Notes: a model not told the origin generated them from the sequence alone. A stretch of 64,000 bases of DNA from Obelidium mucronatum (GCA_025765595.1 JAIVFH010000026.1:248001-312000); one strand, 5' to 3'; numbered from the stretch's first letter, positions 44,653 through 55,338 are shown. A program made the numbers and translations.

Positions 44653-45861
44653 TTATTCAAAATAAGAATGTCTCCTGACATCCCCCAACAACAGATTCCA
44701 AACATGTCCATGCGAACCGTTTCCCCCCTCTCTTGCTCCATCTGGTAGCGATCCCATTATGTCTACTCCTCTATTCGGAAGAATGCTCATAAACCTTACA
44801 TTTCTCAATCCACCCAACATCTCCTTGGGGATTCCTCCTTGAAACTTGTTGTGTGCAAGATGCAAGTGAACCACATTTAACCGCCCAATCTCAGCTGGAA
44901 TTTCGCCAGTGAGTTGATTCCCACTCACTGATAAGAAATGGAGATTCGAAAGAGCGCATATTTCTCTTGGTAATGGCCCTTGCAAATCATTGCTTGCCAG
45001 ATTCAGCTCATACAAGTTCCTCAAATTTCCAAGCTCTTTTGGAATAGGACCAGAAAACTTGTTTCGTTGCATTTGAAGATTGTGAAGGTTTTCCAGCTGG
45101 CCAAGTTGAGCTGGGATTTCAGAGTCCAGCATGTTATCGTTGAGGTTAATGTGTCTGATGCTGACCAGTTTGCCGATGGAGGACGGAAGCCTCCCCGAGA
45201 GAGAATTGCTTGCAAGATTCAGGTCCGCGAGGTTCTCTAAATTTCCGATTTCTTTGGGAATTGAACCAGAGAGCCCGTTGGAGCAGAGGTTGAGCAACTT
45301 GAGGTTCACCAGTTGTCCAAATGTTTTTGGAATCTTGCCAGTGAGTGAGCAAGAGCAAATCGAGAGTCTCTCAAGCTGGATAAGATTTCCAATCTCCGCT
45401 GGAAGCGATCCAGTCACTTTGGTCAAACAGATTGTGAGTGATGACAAGTTGACAAGCTTTCCAATTTCAACCGGAATTGGACCCTCCAAGTCGCTTCGAA
45501 ACAGGTCGAGAGTAACCAGCTCAGTTAATGTTCCAATCGCTTTTGGAATCGATCCATTCTTTATATTCCACCAACTTAAACTGGAGACTGACATGAGCTT
45601 CATTCTGGCATACACATTCTGGTAGATTTCTGGGAAACTGAACCAAAGGCGATCCAAAGCATCTGGCTGCATAGTGCAAGTAACAGCTTGTTGCGTTTTT
45701 TGAATAAAGCTAGACAGATTCATGGACGCAAAGTACTTGTCGCTCAAGCTGTTATGAATATGTTTACAGGCTCTTCGAAACTTGAGGGATTCAGATGGAT
45801 GTATGTAGCTGAAGATTATCTGCACAACTTCTGTTGGGACGCTGGTCTGAAGTGCGCACAT
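44653..45861 (-). CDS. F-box-like protein with plant-type leucine-rich repeats
   Basis: Single exon. Near the N-terminus, VPTEVVQIIFSYIHPSESLKFRRACKHI is F-box-like. Then come about ten LRRs of 23-24 residues of the plant-specific type, with LxxLxxL.L..N.LSG.IP.E(I/L)G.L. A short C-terminal tail follows. Start taken at MCALQTSV (45861); an in-frame ATG exists at 45924. No signal peptide or kinase domain, so it is intracellular and not a receptor. If the F-box binds Skp1, the LRRs would recruit a ubiquitylation substrate. Convergent with MBOAT copy C. Confidence 0.8.
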   Translation of the reverse strand: MCALQTSVPTEVVQIIFSYIHPSESLKFRRACKHIHNSLSDKYFASMNLSSFIQKTQQAVTCTMQPDALDRLWFSFPEIYQNVYARMKLMSVSSLSWWNIKNGSIPKAIGTLTELVTLDLFRSDLEGPIPVEIGKLVNLSSLTICLTKVTGSLPAEIGNLIQLERLSICSCSLTGKIPKTFGQLVNLKLLNLCSNGLSGSIPKEIGNLENLADLNLASNSLSGRLPSSIGKLVSIRHINLNDNMLDSEIPAQLGQLENLHNLQMQRNKFSGPIPKELGNLRNLYELNLASNDLQGPLPREICALSNLHFLSVSGNQLTGEIPAEIGRLNVVHLHLAHNKFQGGIPKEMLGGLRNVRFMSILPNRGVDIMGSLPDGAREGGNGSHGHVWNLLLGDVRRHSYFE

Positions 45862-45983
45862 TGTACCAGGAAAAGCTGGATATCTGAGCGATAAGATGTT
45901 CAAAAAACAAAAAGTCGGTGGCACTCTTCATGACGTCACGCAATTTTTTATGGCTTGACAATGTCAAAACAAAACCACAACTT

Positions 45984-47357
45984 TCAAATAAGTTTCTTGA
46001 AATACACCTTCATCGATTGGGGAACAGGAAATTCCAGGAATTGTTCTGATCTCGCAAACGGCCCATTGAAAAAGGGACTTGTAAGCAACAAGAAGAATAA
46101 CGTCACTGGCAGCAAATCAGAGTGTTAAAATAACAAATCTTAAAAAGAAAAGGCTTGTTTTCAAGCGTACTTATCCATCCAACGAAACGTTTCCAGGAAA
46201 TCGATAATGACGAAAGCAAATTCAGTCGTTCCCACAAGACACATGCTATTCCATGAGACATGAAAAAGATTGACATTTCTCCAGGAATCCATTCATGAGG
46301 AATCAGCATTATGCAAGCATATTCATGCAATAGAGCGCTTCCTGCAAAGGACACCAATGTGGCTATCATCAAATGGGTTTGCCGCGCATCCTTCGTTGGG
46401 TCAAGTTTACGCAATAAAGCAAGAGTTGGAGCAAAAAATATTCTGTGAATCGTGATTTTGATGGGCTGGTTCCAGCTTTGAAAAGTGAAGAATCAGCTAA
46501 ACGATACAGCAAAAGATAACCATATACCGATTTGACCAAAAATCCCGCAAAGACGTCGAAAAATACGGCTTGTCGAAAATGGGGGTATATGGGGCTCCCA
46601 ACAAATCCACAATCATCAAGGTTCCAGTTGTATACATCAAATCCATGGATGAGAATAATTGAGCCCCAAACATGATATTAACAAGAACACTTTTCAAATC
46701 CAGAAGATTCAAAAGCTGCATCTTCTTGGAATTTTCGCCAAATGGGTATTTTTCGAGATAGGCAGTGGTAAACGTCATGATCACAAGCATGACCAAAAGA
46801 CGAGCCGCCTGGCGCAAATAGTAACCAAGCGTTCTATCTCTAGCTTGAGCGACTTTTGGCATCCACGGATCCGTTTTGCTGAGTTTGTCTTGATGGTTTT
46901 TGGAAGTGAATTTGCGAATCGGTTCGTTGTCAGAAACGCCAATGAATTCGTAGTATTCGCGCATAGTCCACTTTGAAGTAAATGATCTAATTTTATACGT
47001 CCGAGTTAATGTTTGGTTGGGTAGAGCAAGCAATGGAACTCACCTCGGGAAAGTTGCGACTTCAAGAAACCGCATCATAAAGAAGATAAGGGAAACACCC
47101 CTCATTCCGTAGTTATAAAAGACGTGATCACAGGGGAAAAGCATTGGAGTGAGGATCAGCAGCGTAACTCCGATGGCCGTGACTGCGCTGTTGGGCAAAG
47201 TTGATCTCAGAAACTGGAAGTGCACTTGAGGAATGATAACTACAACAGCCAGCTAAGATATGTTAGAAGAGTTTTTTATGTTCGAAGGGTGGCCAAGACG
47301 TACAACCAAGAGCCATGCTGGAATGACAGCAACAATGGGAAGGATCTGGGGTCCCAT
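45984..47357 (-). CDS. MBOAT/wax-synthase-like acyltransferase (copy D)
   Basis: Exon 1 MGPQILPIVAVIPAWLLV starts at 47357. Then hydrophobic segments ending RFLEVATFPR, KWTMREYYEFIGVSDNEPIRK, QARDRTLGYYLRQ, APYTPIFDKPYFSTSLRDF, a spliced segment near 46430-46490 and the catalytic SFAGSALLHEYACIML. Last exon ends MKVYFKKLI at 45984. More divergent than copies B and C. Shares the general exon plan with the other copies. Confidence 0.8.
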
Positions 47358-47400
47358 TTCGAGTCGCCTTGGCGATCTTTTTTAAAGTTTGTTTTTTAAA

Positions 47401-47436
47401 GGAATTAGATGAGAACATTAGGAATTAGATGAGAAC
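47401..47436. repeat. Two-copy direct repeat, period 20 bp
   Basis: GGAATTAGATGAGAAC occurs at 47401-47416 and 47421-47436, between the divergent MBOAT copy D and the hydrolase gene. It could be a duplicated regulatory site or simple replication slippage. Confidence 0.8.
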
Positions 47437-47487
47437 TTTTATCTAAGCCATAAGTTAATGGCCATTTGTTGGCGTATTATTTATCTA

Positions 47488-48743
47488 ATGCCAAAAACAG
47501 AGCTTTGGACTGGTATCGCAATCGCAGCAGCACTAACAGCCGCTTTTGCTTATGCAAGAGGATCAGCAAAGAAAAGCCAGAAGAGGAAGAATGAAGTAAC
47601 AGCCTCTGCTCTTGCATTCTTTGAGCCATCTCGAACCAGAACCATTGAGACTCCATCTGCCAAATACACCTGCTACGAATACGGACCACCAGTAACTTCA
47701 GCGAAATCTGTCATTTTGTACCTTCATGGAGTGCCAGGATCGCGACTTGTTCCAATTCCAGGATTAAACGCTTTGTGTCTGTTGAGTATTTCGAGTCAAT
47801 TCAACCCGCCAGAGAACCAACAACCACCTGAACACATCTAGGGAAAAATCTATTCTCTTGATATCACCTGACCGCATTGGATTTGGTGACTCGAAGAGAT
47901 TTGGATCTGAAGAATCAAACAACGTTTCTGAGTTCAACAAATTCGCGACTGAGCTATTCCACAAGCTGGATGTCGAAGCTGCAAGATTCGTTCGTGTAAT
48001 AGTTGTGGGATACAGTTTAGGCGCGCCGTTGGCTTTGGGGCTTCTGCAAGTGATTCCTCCGGATAGTCATCGTGTCTCAAGTGTTCATATAATTGCTCCA
48101 GTTGGATTTACATCCTCCACTGGGTCTTTGGCGGGCGTGGTTCTTCCGAATAGGTTTCTTTCTTAGGTTTCTCTTTAAGTTGCCCTGATTTCTTTTTAAT
48201 GGACAGAGTGTCACACTGGATGGTTCGATATGCTCCGAATGTTCTCAAAGGGGGCTGGGCGGTCTTTGGTTCTTTCATAGCTTCTGGAGATGGTTATATT
48301 GATGCAATGATTGCGGGCTCTGGTAAAGCAGATCGCGACGGAATGACTGACCTGGATATTCTTGCCTGGGTATATATTCACGTCTGCTACCGTAGCTCTT
48401 GCTCAACTAAACCTGTAAAAAATAGAAACTTACAACTCGAGAAACAATGAAACAAGGAACTCGGGCGTTTGTTTCAAACGTCCTCGAATTCTTTGGAAAA
48501 GACGCTCCCAGTGGTTGGGGGTTTAACGTGAGAGCCCTGTTGAAGGACCACGAAAATATCCCAGTCCATTTCTATCATGGGAATCATGATGTCATCACTC
48601 CAATCTTCGCTTCCGAGGAGCTTGTTGAATTGCTGGGATTGAAGGAAACCGACGCCTTGACTGCATATCCTGATCCCTCTTTAGGGCACTTTGGAATCGT
48701 AAAAAAAGTCGTACTTGATATAGTATCTGGTTCACTGCAATGA
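47488..48743 (+). CDS. Alpha/beta hydrolase, membrane-anchored
   Basis: Start at MPKTELWTG (47488; an in-frame ATG at 47458 is also possible), followed by a hydrophobic helix (IAIAAALTAAFAYARG). Hydrolase features: ILYLHGVPGSR (oxyanion loop HG), ISPDRIGFGDS, nucleophile elbow VGYSLGA (Ser), acid in YHGNHDVITP (Asp) and catalytic His in PSLGHFGI. Introns at about 47778-47842, 48153-48207 and 48370-48460. Substrate unknown. Ends 16 bp before the convergent Nus1 gene. Confidence 0.8.
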
Positions 48744-48759
48744 TTTGGAGAGAGCGGTT

Positions 48760-49855
48760 TTATTTTCCAACTCGTTTCTCACATTTAGAATACATAAAAA
48801 CTCCATCCGCAAAATCTTTGTAGTCTGGCGTATGATATAGCTTCTCTTTCACGTGGCTATTAAAAAAACGTTCAGCTTCAATAGTCAACTAACAACAGAC
48901 TTACCATATTTCAACCAGCCGAGTTTCCCAAGGAGGATAAGAATCCAGCGTTAACGCATCTAGCTTTCCGCCAAATACATACATGAGTTCAGGTTCTGGG
49001 AAATCTGCAATTCAACCCAATTATTATTCATTCTCATCCCTCAAAAAAGACTTCACCAGTCGACAGCAGCAATGAGTCAATCATCTTGACATCAATCGAG
49101 TCACTGAATCTCGCTTTTTCGTCACTGCTACTTCCTCTTAAAATCAAGGGCCTTTTGCTGCCAACAATTTCGCTACTCTGACAAGATCAGATTTTCCGTC
49201 CCACCGCGCATCAATAAAGCGAATCGTAAAAGTGAATATTTCGGCAGCATTCTCGCTCAAATCATGCTGCCCTTGGATTTGTTCCGTTTCGGCTGCTTCG
49301 TGCGACAAAAGCGGTTGTTGTTGATGGTCAATCTCGGAGCCTTCGTTTGAAAGAGTTCCCTCCGAAACCGGAATCAATACTTTGTTCATCTCCTGCTTCT
49401 TCTTCGTCGTTGGTATCATCATCGTTGCGGAATTCTCTTGGTTTTGAAAGCTCCAATTTGATGATACATCCATGGCCAGAGTCATTTCGAGAAAGAACAT
49501 TAATTGATAAAGACGCAGCCTTTGCTTCAAACTCGGACATAAATGAATCCCTGCTGATTTGGAGGTGTGGGCAATGTATGGACACATGGGTTGACCCAGC
49601 AGCGCACGCCCATAGAGTCCATTGAGCCAGATGTGAATGGTTGTGGTCGTTTGATAGTGAAAGAGATATGTGAGATGGAAACGGCTTTGTGGTTGACGTA
49701 TGCAGAAGGAGCGCTTTGATATCAGCTAGTGACGATGGACTGGTTTGCTGGAGCTTCCATTGGAATAGCTTCAAGAATTGAGAAATCGACTGATGAATGA
49801 AAGAGGCAAATGTAAGCAGTTGGCTCAGCAAGAAGGAAAAGACGCTTGCTGTCAT
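48760..49855 (-). CDS. NUS1: Nus1/NgBR-like subunit of dehydrodolichyl diphosphate synthase
   Basis: Non-catalytic partner of cis-prenyltransferase, needed for dolichol synthesis at the ER. Evidence: hydrophobic N-terminal helix (SVFSFLLSQLLTFASFI), LADIKALLLH, SNDHNHSHLAQWTLWACAAGSTHVSI, a FIDARWDGKSDLVRVAKLLA segment, PELMYVFGGKLDAL...YPPWETRLVEIW, and the C-terminal YSKCEKRVGK, which carries the RxG motif essential in this family. A Glu/Asp-rich insert (about 49370-49440), probably with an intron, interrupts the middle. ATG at 49855 lies only 18 bp after the stop of the upstream gene. Confidence 0.85.
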
Positions 49856-49873
49856 TTTCGGTGATCTTTATTG
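49856..49873 (-). promoter_or_regulatory. 18-bp spacer carrying an AATAAA signal
   Basis: The whole spacer between the stop codon of the upstream minus-strand gene and the NUS1 ATG reads CAATAAAGATCACCGAAA on the minus strand. It contains a canonical AATAAA. Cleavage guided by it would fall inside the NUS1 coding region, so transcripts must overlap or be shared. Confidence 0.5.
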
Positions 49874-50623
49874 TCACACTGTCCGTCCCAGCAATCCATC
49901 AACATCATCTATTCTCCACTGCAAATTTGACTCGCTCCATTCAGTTGAATGATTTGACGTTAGAACCAGACTAATTTCTCCTCTTTTGTCACGCTCCAAA
50001 ACCTCCCCACTTATCTGGTTCTCAACAATGTATTCAAAGTCCCCTGCAACAAAAACACCGACAGATAAAACACATCCATCTTTCAATGCAGATTTCAAGA
50101 CTTTTTTCTGCTGGTCTGTTGATTCAAACACCGAGTCTTCTTGAGGTATTCGAAGAGAAACAGCCCGGCTCCATCGCTGGGTTAAATAGCCTTGAGATGC
50201 ATCCTCGAAACCTTTAATAGATCCATATGTAACATGCATCGAAGATACTTTGGGTTTGAAGTCCGTTGAGACAAGTTTGACAGTTGGAACCAGTTTCCTT
50301 TCCACCAACACATTCCGTCCCTCTCGAAACCGCTTCGAAATCGCCTTATGGATGAATACGTTGTTTGATTTATCCGATCCGTTGATTGTATTGAGAAGGG
50401 CCGGTAGAGATGCAGCAACAAATGAAGTCACGGAAGAAGAGAGAACAACTTTTGGTGGCAAAAGGGATCCAACACGCTTGTCAACAGTTGCAGGAGTTCT
50501 CGAGACAAGAATGCGATTAAAGATTGAAAGCGGCCTAAGTCGAGGCGGTGACTGTGAGTGGAGCCACGGAAACTCAATTGTTGACAATGCCATTTTTAGC
50601 GTTGTTCTCAAAATACAATACAT
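49874..50623 (-). CDS. Unrecognised protein, divergent relative of the 58.4-60.8 kb family
   Basis: Single exon, 249 residues. ATG at 50623 or at MALSTIEF (50593). It has no domain I can name. Its second half aligns loosely with the two proteins at 58368 and 59665: a F.P.V..MHVTYG segment matching the WITFG block, a central FVAGDFEYIVENQISGEVLERDKRGEISL matching a beta-rich segment, and LQWRIDDVDGLLG matching SWKVADLDNFLI at the end. The N-terminus is Arg/Ser-rich and could be a mitochondrial presequence. The stop codon is 18 bp before the NUS1 start. Confidence 0.6.
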   Translation of the reverse strand: MYCILRTTLKMALSTIEFPWLHSQSPPRLRPLSIFNRILVSRTPATVDKRVGSLLPPKVVLSSSVTSFVAASLPALLNTINGSDKSNNVFIHKAISKRFREGRNVLVERKLVPTVKLVSTDFKPKVSSMHVTYGSIKGFEDASQGYLTQRWSRAVSLRIPQEDSVFESTDQQKKVLKSALKDGCVLSVGVFVAGDFEYIVENQISGEVLERDKRGEISLVLTSNHSTEWSESNLQWRIDDVDGLLGRTV

Positions 50624-50944
50624 GCTCGCGTTTGTTTAGTGCAGTGTTGAATGGGTTTACAGTCCATGTGGCTTTATTTGCACGAATAACTGGCCGAAAA
50701 TGAAAGTTATAATAACCTTCAAGCCGGATGGTCGTAACAGAGGCGAGTGAAACATGGAGATGCGACAAGCGGCTCGTGCAATCCCCGAAAACTGAAAAAA
50801 CTCCCCCACAGAAATTTCATTGCATCAGCTTTGTGCATGTTGACAATAAATGTCATTATAATTCGTTTGAAATCTTATTTGCCCAGAAACGGCCAGCTCT
50901 TGCAGTTTCTTGTGTCTGTCTGTCTCTCTCCTGGCTGAATCTCG

Positions 50945-52138
50945 ATGTCAACATCTACGGACCCCCACACCACCAATGCCAGCAACTCTGCACACACTTA
51001 TCTGCTTTCGGACTTTGTTCAGTTTCCTGTTGCTAGTATCAGCAAGCCATACGAGCCCGACTACACCGCAATGGATCAAAGCGAGGACATGTTGCAGTTA
51101 ATTATGGCTGAGACACAGTGGCCGGGACAAGGCACTCAATCTCTTACCAACAGTACCTTCCAAACACCTATGGTCACACCCATTCCATCCCCACTGCCGC
51201 TGAAGAGGTCACTAGAATCTATTCAAAGTTCCACACCAATGATGGCTTCTGCCCCAAACGGAATCATGATTCCGCAAGACCAAATGGATGTTTACAAATT
51301 CCTTCTTGAAACTTCGACGGGTTTTGGAAGTTTTAACCCATTGTCAGCTGAGGCACTGTTCCGCAGCCACAGCACATCTTCAACACCGGTCAACACTCCA
51401 ACTTTCTCCCAGCTTGAACCGCATTCACAGCATCCGCAAAATCAGTCTCAGAAGCAAAGACTCCTGTCAAACGCAACTCATCATAGATCTAGAAGCTTGG
51501 ATTCTGATTTCCTCTCTCTCGTCAGTCAACATCAAAAACCGAAGCGAAAACAGAATACAAGTAGACCCCAATCTACACCGAACTCTCTCTTGTCATCACA
51601 TTTATTCATGCCATCGGATCCCAATCTGTCCCAGATCATTCAAAAGTCATACAAATCGCAGCAACATCACAACTTAGCCCTCTTGAATTCCGCCAGTCAG
51701 AGTGCGCCGAGCACACCAGCATCCAAACTCCATTCATTTCTTCCCGTGTTTTCCAGATCTACCAAATGTACCAACAGTGGCAGCAGTAGTAGCAGTATCC
51801 GAGAGTATCAAGTCGAAACTTCAGCGGCTGGATCGAATCCCGCCACATCGTTTCAGCAACAACATACTTCGAAATGTTCAAACTGCAGCGTTACAAAGAC
51901 TCCAGTTTGGCGTCGTGATGGAACGAACGGAGCCGTGCTCTGCAATGCTTGTGGGCTCTACTTCAAGATGCACAAGAAGCACCGGCCTTTAGGGTTGAAG
52001 AAGGGAGCCAAGGATGATAAGACGGATATATTCTCTATTGAAGAGGATGGTAATGATAGGAAAAGAGTACGAATGGATCTCTCATTGGGATGCGATACCG
52101 TTGCAGAAGAAGAGGAATCCAGAGAGCAGGACTTATAA
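50945..52138 (+). CDS. GATA zinc-finger protein, canonical finger (array gene 1)
   Basis: Single exon, 397 residues. One GATA finger near residue 310: CSNC, then TPVWRRDG, then [11 protein letters not shown] (C-x2-C-x18-C-x2-C), followed by a basic [10 protein letters not shown] tail and a nuclear-localisation-like DRKRVRMD. The rest is Ser/Thr/Gln-rich, as in fungal activators. Around residue 110 lies [18 protein letters not shown], the DQ..Y.FL motif repeated in the five following genes. It is the longest and least modified member and probably the founder. Expected nuclear DNA-binding protein recognising GATA sites. Confidence 0.9.
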   Translation: MSTSTDPHTTNASNSAHTYLLSDFVQFPVASISKPYEPDYTAMDQSEDMLQLIMAETQWPGQGTQSLTNSTFQTPMVTPIPSPLPLKRSLESIQSSTPMMASAPNGIMIPQDQMDVYKFLLETSTGFGSFNPLSAEALFRSHSTSSTPVNTPTFSQLEPHSQHPQNQSQKQRLLSNATHHRSRSLDSDFLSLVSQHQKPKRKQNTSRPQSTPNSLLSSHLFMPSDPNLSQIIQKSYKSQQHHNLALLNSASQSAPSTPASKLHSFLPVFSRSTKCTNSGSSSSSIREYQVETSAAGSNPATSFQQQHTSKCSNCSVTKTPVWRRDGTNGAVLCNACGLYFKMHKKHRPLGLKKGAKDDKTDIFSIEEDGNDRKRVRMDLSLGCDTVAEEEESREQDL

Positions 52139-52419
52139 GAAGAAAAGAAACAGAAGTCGGCTGGGTGCGGAGATATCTAGTTAGAACTTACACGTAGAAA
52201 AATTAAACTGAAAACTTGTGAAAAGCAATACAACGTGAAACATTTGGAATTTCATTCGTTAACAGCCTCACCCCACCAAAATGTAGATTCCCTTACCGAA
52301 TAATTCCGTTAAAGAGAGAGGGGCAAGTGAATTTATCTTTGTTAACGCGCAAAGATCTTTGAAGCGGACTCTTTCAAATTCAAGCGGCGAATTATAATCC
52401 AGGCACCTTATCCTCCAGT

Positions 52420-52830
52420 TGCAGCAAAAGAGAAACGAGACGCAAAATCTGTGTTTCTTAACGACGCCGCTAGTACAACTGCCTTATCCGTGTCAAGTCA
52501 CTTCACTCTCCAATGTCCACAGACGCCTTTCATCCAGTGCACTTCAAAACCGACCACGGTATTGCATTCTTCTTTCCTTTACTCTAAAACTCCAGAATCA
52601 CTTGATCGCTCGGTGTAACAGATTCTCTATCCGGCAGCGTCGCATGCGTTTCGAAAGCAGAGACAACAGCAAAAAATAGTACGGAGCAAGTTACGTCGCA
52701 ACTGTAGCAAACCTCTGAGTCCTCTCGTAAGATGTGTCACAATTGTTGGAGATGCACAAGGGAATCAGATATGGGTTGCACCTGAAGACGCATGGAATGA
52801 ATCGACTTAACCGGGGGCTAAAATGTAGTG
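52420..52830 (+). pseudogene. Possible decayed GATA-array copy
   Basis: In the 975-bp gap between array genes 1 and 2, a + strand frame reads KMCHNCWRC at about 52731, followed by degenerate sequence whose bases around 52790 (CCTGAAGACGCATGG) resemble the Trp-Arg-Arg codons of array gene 2. Upstream, an open stretch from about 52425 is Ser/Thr/Pro-rich like the linkers of the array. Stops interrupt the frame. This looks like the remnant of a further array member, but the match is short. Confidence 0.35.
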
Positions 52831-53113
52831 TTAGTACAACTTTCCTGACAAAGACAGGTTTTCATAAGATAGTCTTGGAGAATTGGAGGTTAAATCATAT
52901 ATGTCTTTTCGACTGCACAATAAAATCCATTTTGATGGTGCTTTCTTTTTTTTCAAGGGTTCAGAGGTTCGAAAATTTCCCTGCCGCAAAAAATTCCGTT
53001 TGAAGAGCGTGATTGATTTGGATGAAATTTTACGCTTTCTTTTTTAAAAAAAGAACTCCATTAGACTCTTGTATTTGCACTTCTTGCAGATATCAAGATT
53101 GTTGTTTACAAGA

Positions 53114-53741
53114 ATGTCACTGATTCTATGCCACCCGCACCACTCAACACAAGAACATATCCGCGTCGCTTCCAACGGACACCACATCGAACAAGATCAA
53201 TATGAAGCATACGAATACTTAGTGGAAGTTTCCACGTATTTTGGACAAAGCAAGTCCACAACTTATCAAGAAGAAGTTGCTGGGGCTTATTCTACTTCCG
53301 TAAACTCAACCCCAGCCGCTACGAGACAACCAACCCCTGAAGTTTGTCGGTTGGACACGGTGCCATTCACCGAGAATGTTTTGTCGTCAGTGAACAGATC
53401 TGGCACGTCCAGCATAGACCAAAAAGTCCAACCAGTGTGCTTCAATTCTTTGCTAGCCGAGGCGGAAGAGCAAAAAAAGGCTAAAAACAATTCAAGCAAT
53501 CAACGCAATACCGAGGGACTCTTGGATTTCGAATTGAAGGAAAGTTCCAAGCGAAGACGAACAAATGTGTTTCCAGTGCGGAATCACCAAAACTCCCGTC
53601 TGGAGACGCGATGCAGAACGTCGCAGATTGTGTAACTCGTGTGGTCTTTATAGAAAATTAACGGGATTGAAACGTCCTGTAGAACTAAATCGCGGAACGC
53701 AACAACGTAGAAAGCGTGGAATAGAAAAAGCAAAAAATTAA
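53114..53741 (+). CDS. Short GATA zinc-finger protein (array gene 2)
   Basis: ATG at 53114 (MSLILCHPHH), the DQ motif EQDQYEAYEYLVEVSTYFG, a Ser/Thr-rich linker, then a canonical finger at the end: [16 protein letters not shown], then LCNSCGLYRKL (C-x2-C-x17-C-x2-C) and a basic tail NRGTQQRRKRGIEKAKN. N- and C-terminal parts lie in different frames. A 103-bp intron (about 53437-53539, GTGCTT...TGAAG) would join them into 174 residues; otherwise there is a one-base shift at about 53564. Finger intact, including the Trp. Smaller than gene 1. Confidence 0.75.
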
Positions 53742-54070
53742 GAATAGATAATAAAATACATATTACTTTTTAAAACAAGTCGTTAACAGTGGATGTAATT
53801 ATTACCAATAGAACACTTGTATTCGCAACACGCAAGCGGAAAATTAGACAACAGCCAAGAAAATTTAGTGAACGAACCCTTCAATTTGTTTCAAACAGTG
53901 TTTCAGCCATGTTTCAGAACTTATTTTTGAAGTGGCAGCTAGGAAAAGAATCATTTTCAACATAGAACCGCTCATTAAAATGAAATTTAAATACTCAAAA
54001 AGCTATAAGAAGTAGTGCGGTCAAGGAGAAGAGTGGGGTAACTGCTATCTAGTGTCAATTCTTACAAATA

Positions 54071-54531
54071 ATGCCTCATACGCCACTTCAAGTTGTCCAC
54101 AACGACCAAAGAGAAATATATGAGTTCCTTTTGGAGGCGGCAAGTTGCCTAACTTCTCGAGCGGGTCGCAGTCCATCACCAACTCCATCGCTATACCACC
54201 AGTCCTCGAATGGGAGCTACCACGATATTCAAACCCGAGATAAGCAGCAGTTATTTTTGGACTTGGCCGGCAACTTCTACCATTCATCTCAATCTGCGTC
54301 ATCAGCCAATCTTCTTTGCCTTCACCGATTGAGCCTTTGATTGAAAGTTGTGGAACTCGAACTCCTTCCGTTTGCAGAAGAAATGCGGCTGGGGGAGTCA
54401 TCTGTGACTCGTGCTCCATTTTCCTCAAGTCAAAAGGACTAACAAACACCATGGAACTGAAACGTGGAATGGTCTCAAAGCTTCGACGAAAGGCTACTGG
54501 TGCTCAAGTGGACAAGTTTCAACCATACTAG
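54071..54531 (+). CDS. GATA-derived protein with re-wired finger (array gene 3)
   Basis: MPHTPLQVVHNDQREIYEFLLEAASCL carries the DQ motif directly at the N-terminus. A 56-bp intron (54250-54305, GTTATT...TCATCAG) joins DKQ to HQSSLPSPIEP, giving 134 residues. The finger reads ESCGTRTPSVCRRN, then ICDSCSIFLKSKG: C-x7-C-x9-C-x2-C. Compared with array genes 1 and 2, the first Cys is replaced and the invariant Trp has become Cys, while the Cys2-to-Cys3 spacing of 17 is unchanged. Basic tail KRGMVSKLRRK. Four Cys remain, so zinc binding is plausible, but canonical GATA recognition is doubtful. Confidence 0.75.
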
Positions 54532-54924
54532 AAGGAGAGAGGGCTGCGACGGAATAACTCGATAGAAGAAAGCCAAAGAAAAATATTTAGACATTAAAAT
54601 TAAAGCATTAGTACAATTTTTGATGATGGTCATTCCGTATTGATGTTACAAGCTACAATCCGATAATCCGATTATCGCTTTTACGTATATTGTGTTGCAA
54701 AAATTCATTTTCGCAGTGAGCACGTCACCGCCTCAAATTAGAATCACAAGGAAATTTTACCTGAACGATCAACAGAGATTTGAGGTTGAAGATCTCTTGT
54801 AAAAAAAGTCTTGGAAAGAGAGACATGCTGCTGGACCAAACCTGCCCCTTCTTCGAATATTCCAGCCCTCCTCAAACACCGAATATGCATCCTTCCATCG
54901 TCAATTGCGTACAACCACCACCGC

Positions 54925-55338
54925 ATGATAGCTATAATCCCTGAAGATCAACGAGACGTGTATGCCTTTCTAGTCGAGACGGCAAACTGCTTCGTAAACA
55001 ACAGGGATCTAAGTCCTGAGAAATCTGTATCTCCTACTTTTGGCCCCATGGCCACTGATTTGGTTTCTCTGGTCTTCGATTCTTTCATTCTACCATCAGC
55101 GAAGGATCATTTGCCAATCACACCGATTATTCCTTCTTCACGTCCGGCGGGATGCGGAACCAATACACGTTCAATTTGTCGTTGGAGTGTTTCCGGAGGA
55201 AAGACATGTCCTCCTTGTTCCTTTTATCTGCAGGCGAAAGGAATCAAAAGCCGCTGGTCGGGTCGAGGCTCAGTGAGTAGAATCAGGCGCTTGAAAAAGG
55301 AGGAACGGGCAAGGCTTAAAAGTAAACAACAGCATTAG
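54925..55338 (+). CDS. GATA-derived protein with re-wired finger (array gene 4)
   Basis: Single exon, 137 residues from ATG at 54925, chosen because MIAIIPEDQRDVYAFLVETANCF then begins like the other array members; the frame is open further upstream to 54811. Finger AGCGTNTRSICRWS, then TCPPCSFYLQAKG: C-x7-C-x9-C-x2-C, with Cys at the former Trp position and no first Cys. The tail is GRGSVSRIRRLKKEERARLK, nearly shared with genes 5 and 6. The middle contains LPITPIIPSS, also found in gene 5 as APIIPSS. Function unknown, probably nuclear. Confidence 0.75.
   Translation: MIAIIPEDQRDVYAFLVETANCFVNNRDLSPEKSVSPTFGPMATDLVSLVFDSFILPSAKDHLPITPIIPSSRPAGCGTNTRSICRWSVSGGKTCPPCSFYLQAKGIKSRWSGRGSVSRIRRLKKEERARLKSKQQH

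Noticed and set aside
54240..54320. Frameshift between the two parts of array gene 3
   Set aside because: A 56-bp intron with GT and TCATCAG ends restores the frame; similar solutions exist for genes 2 and 5.
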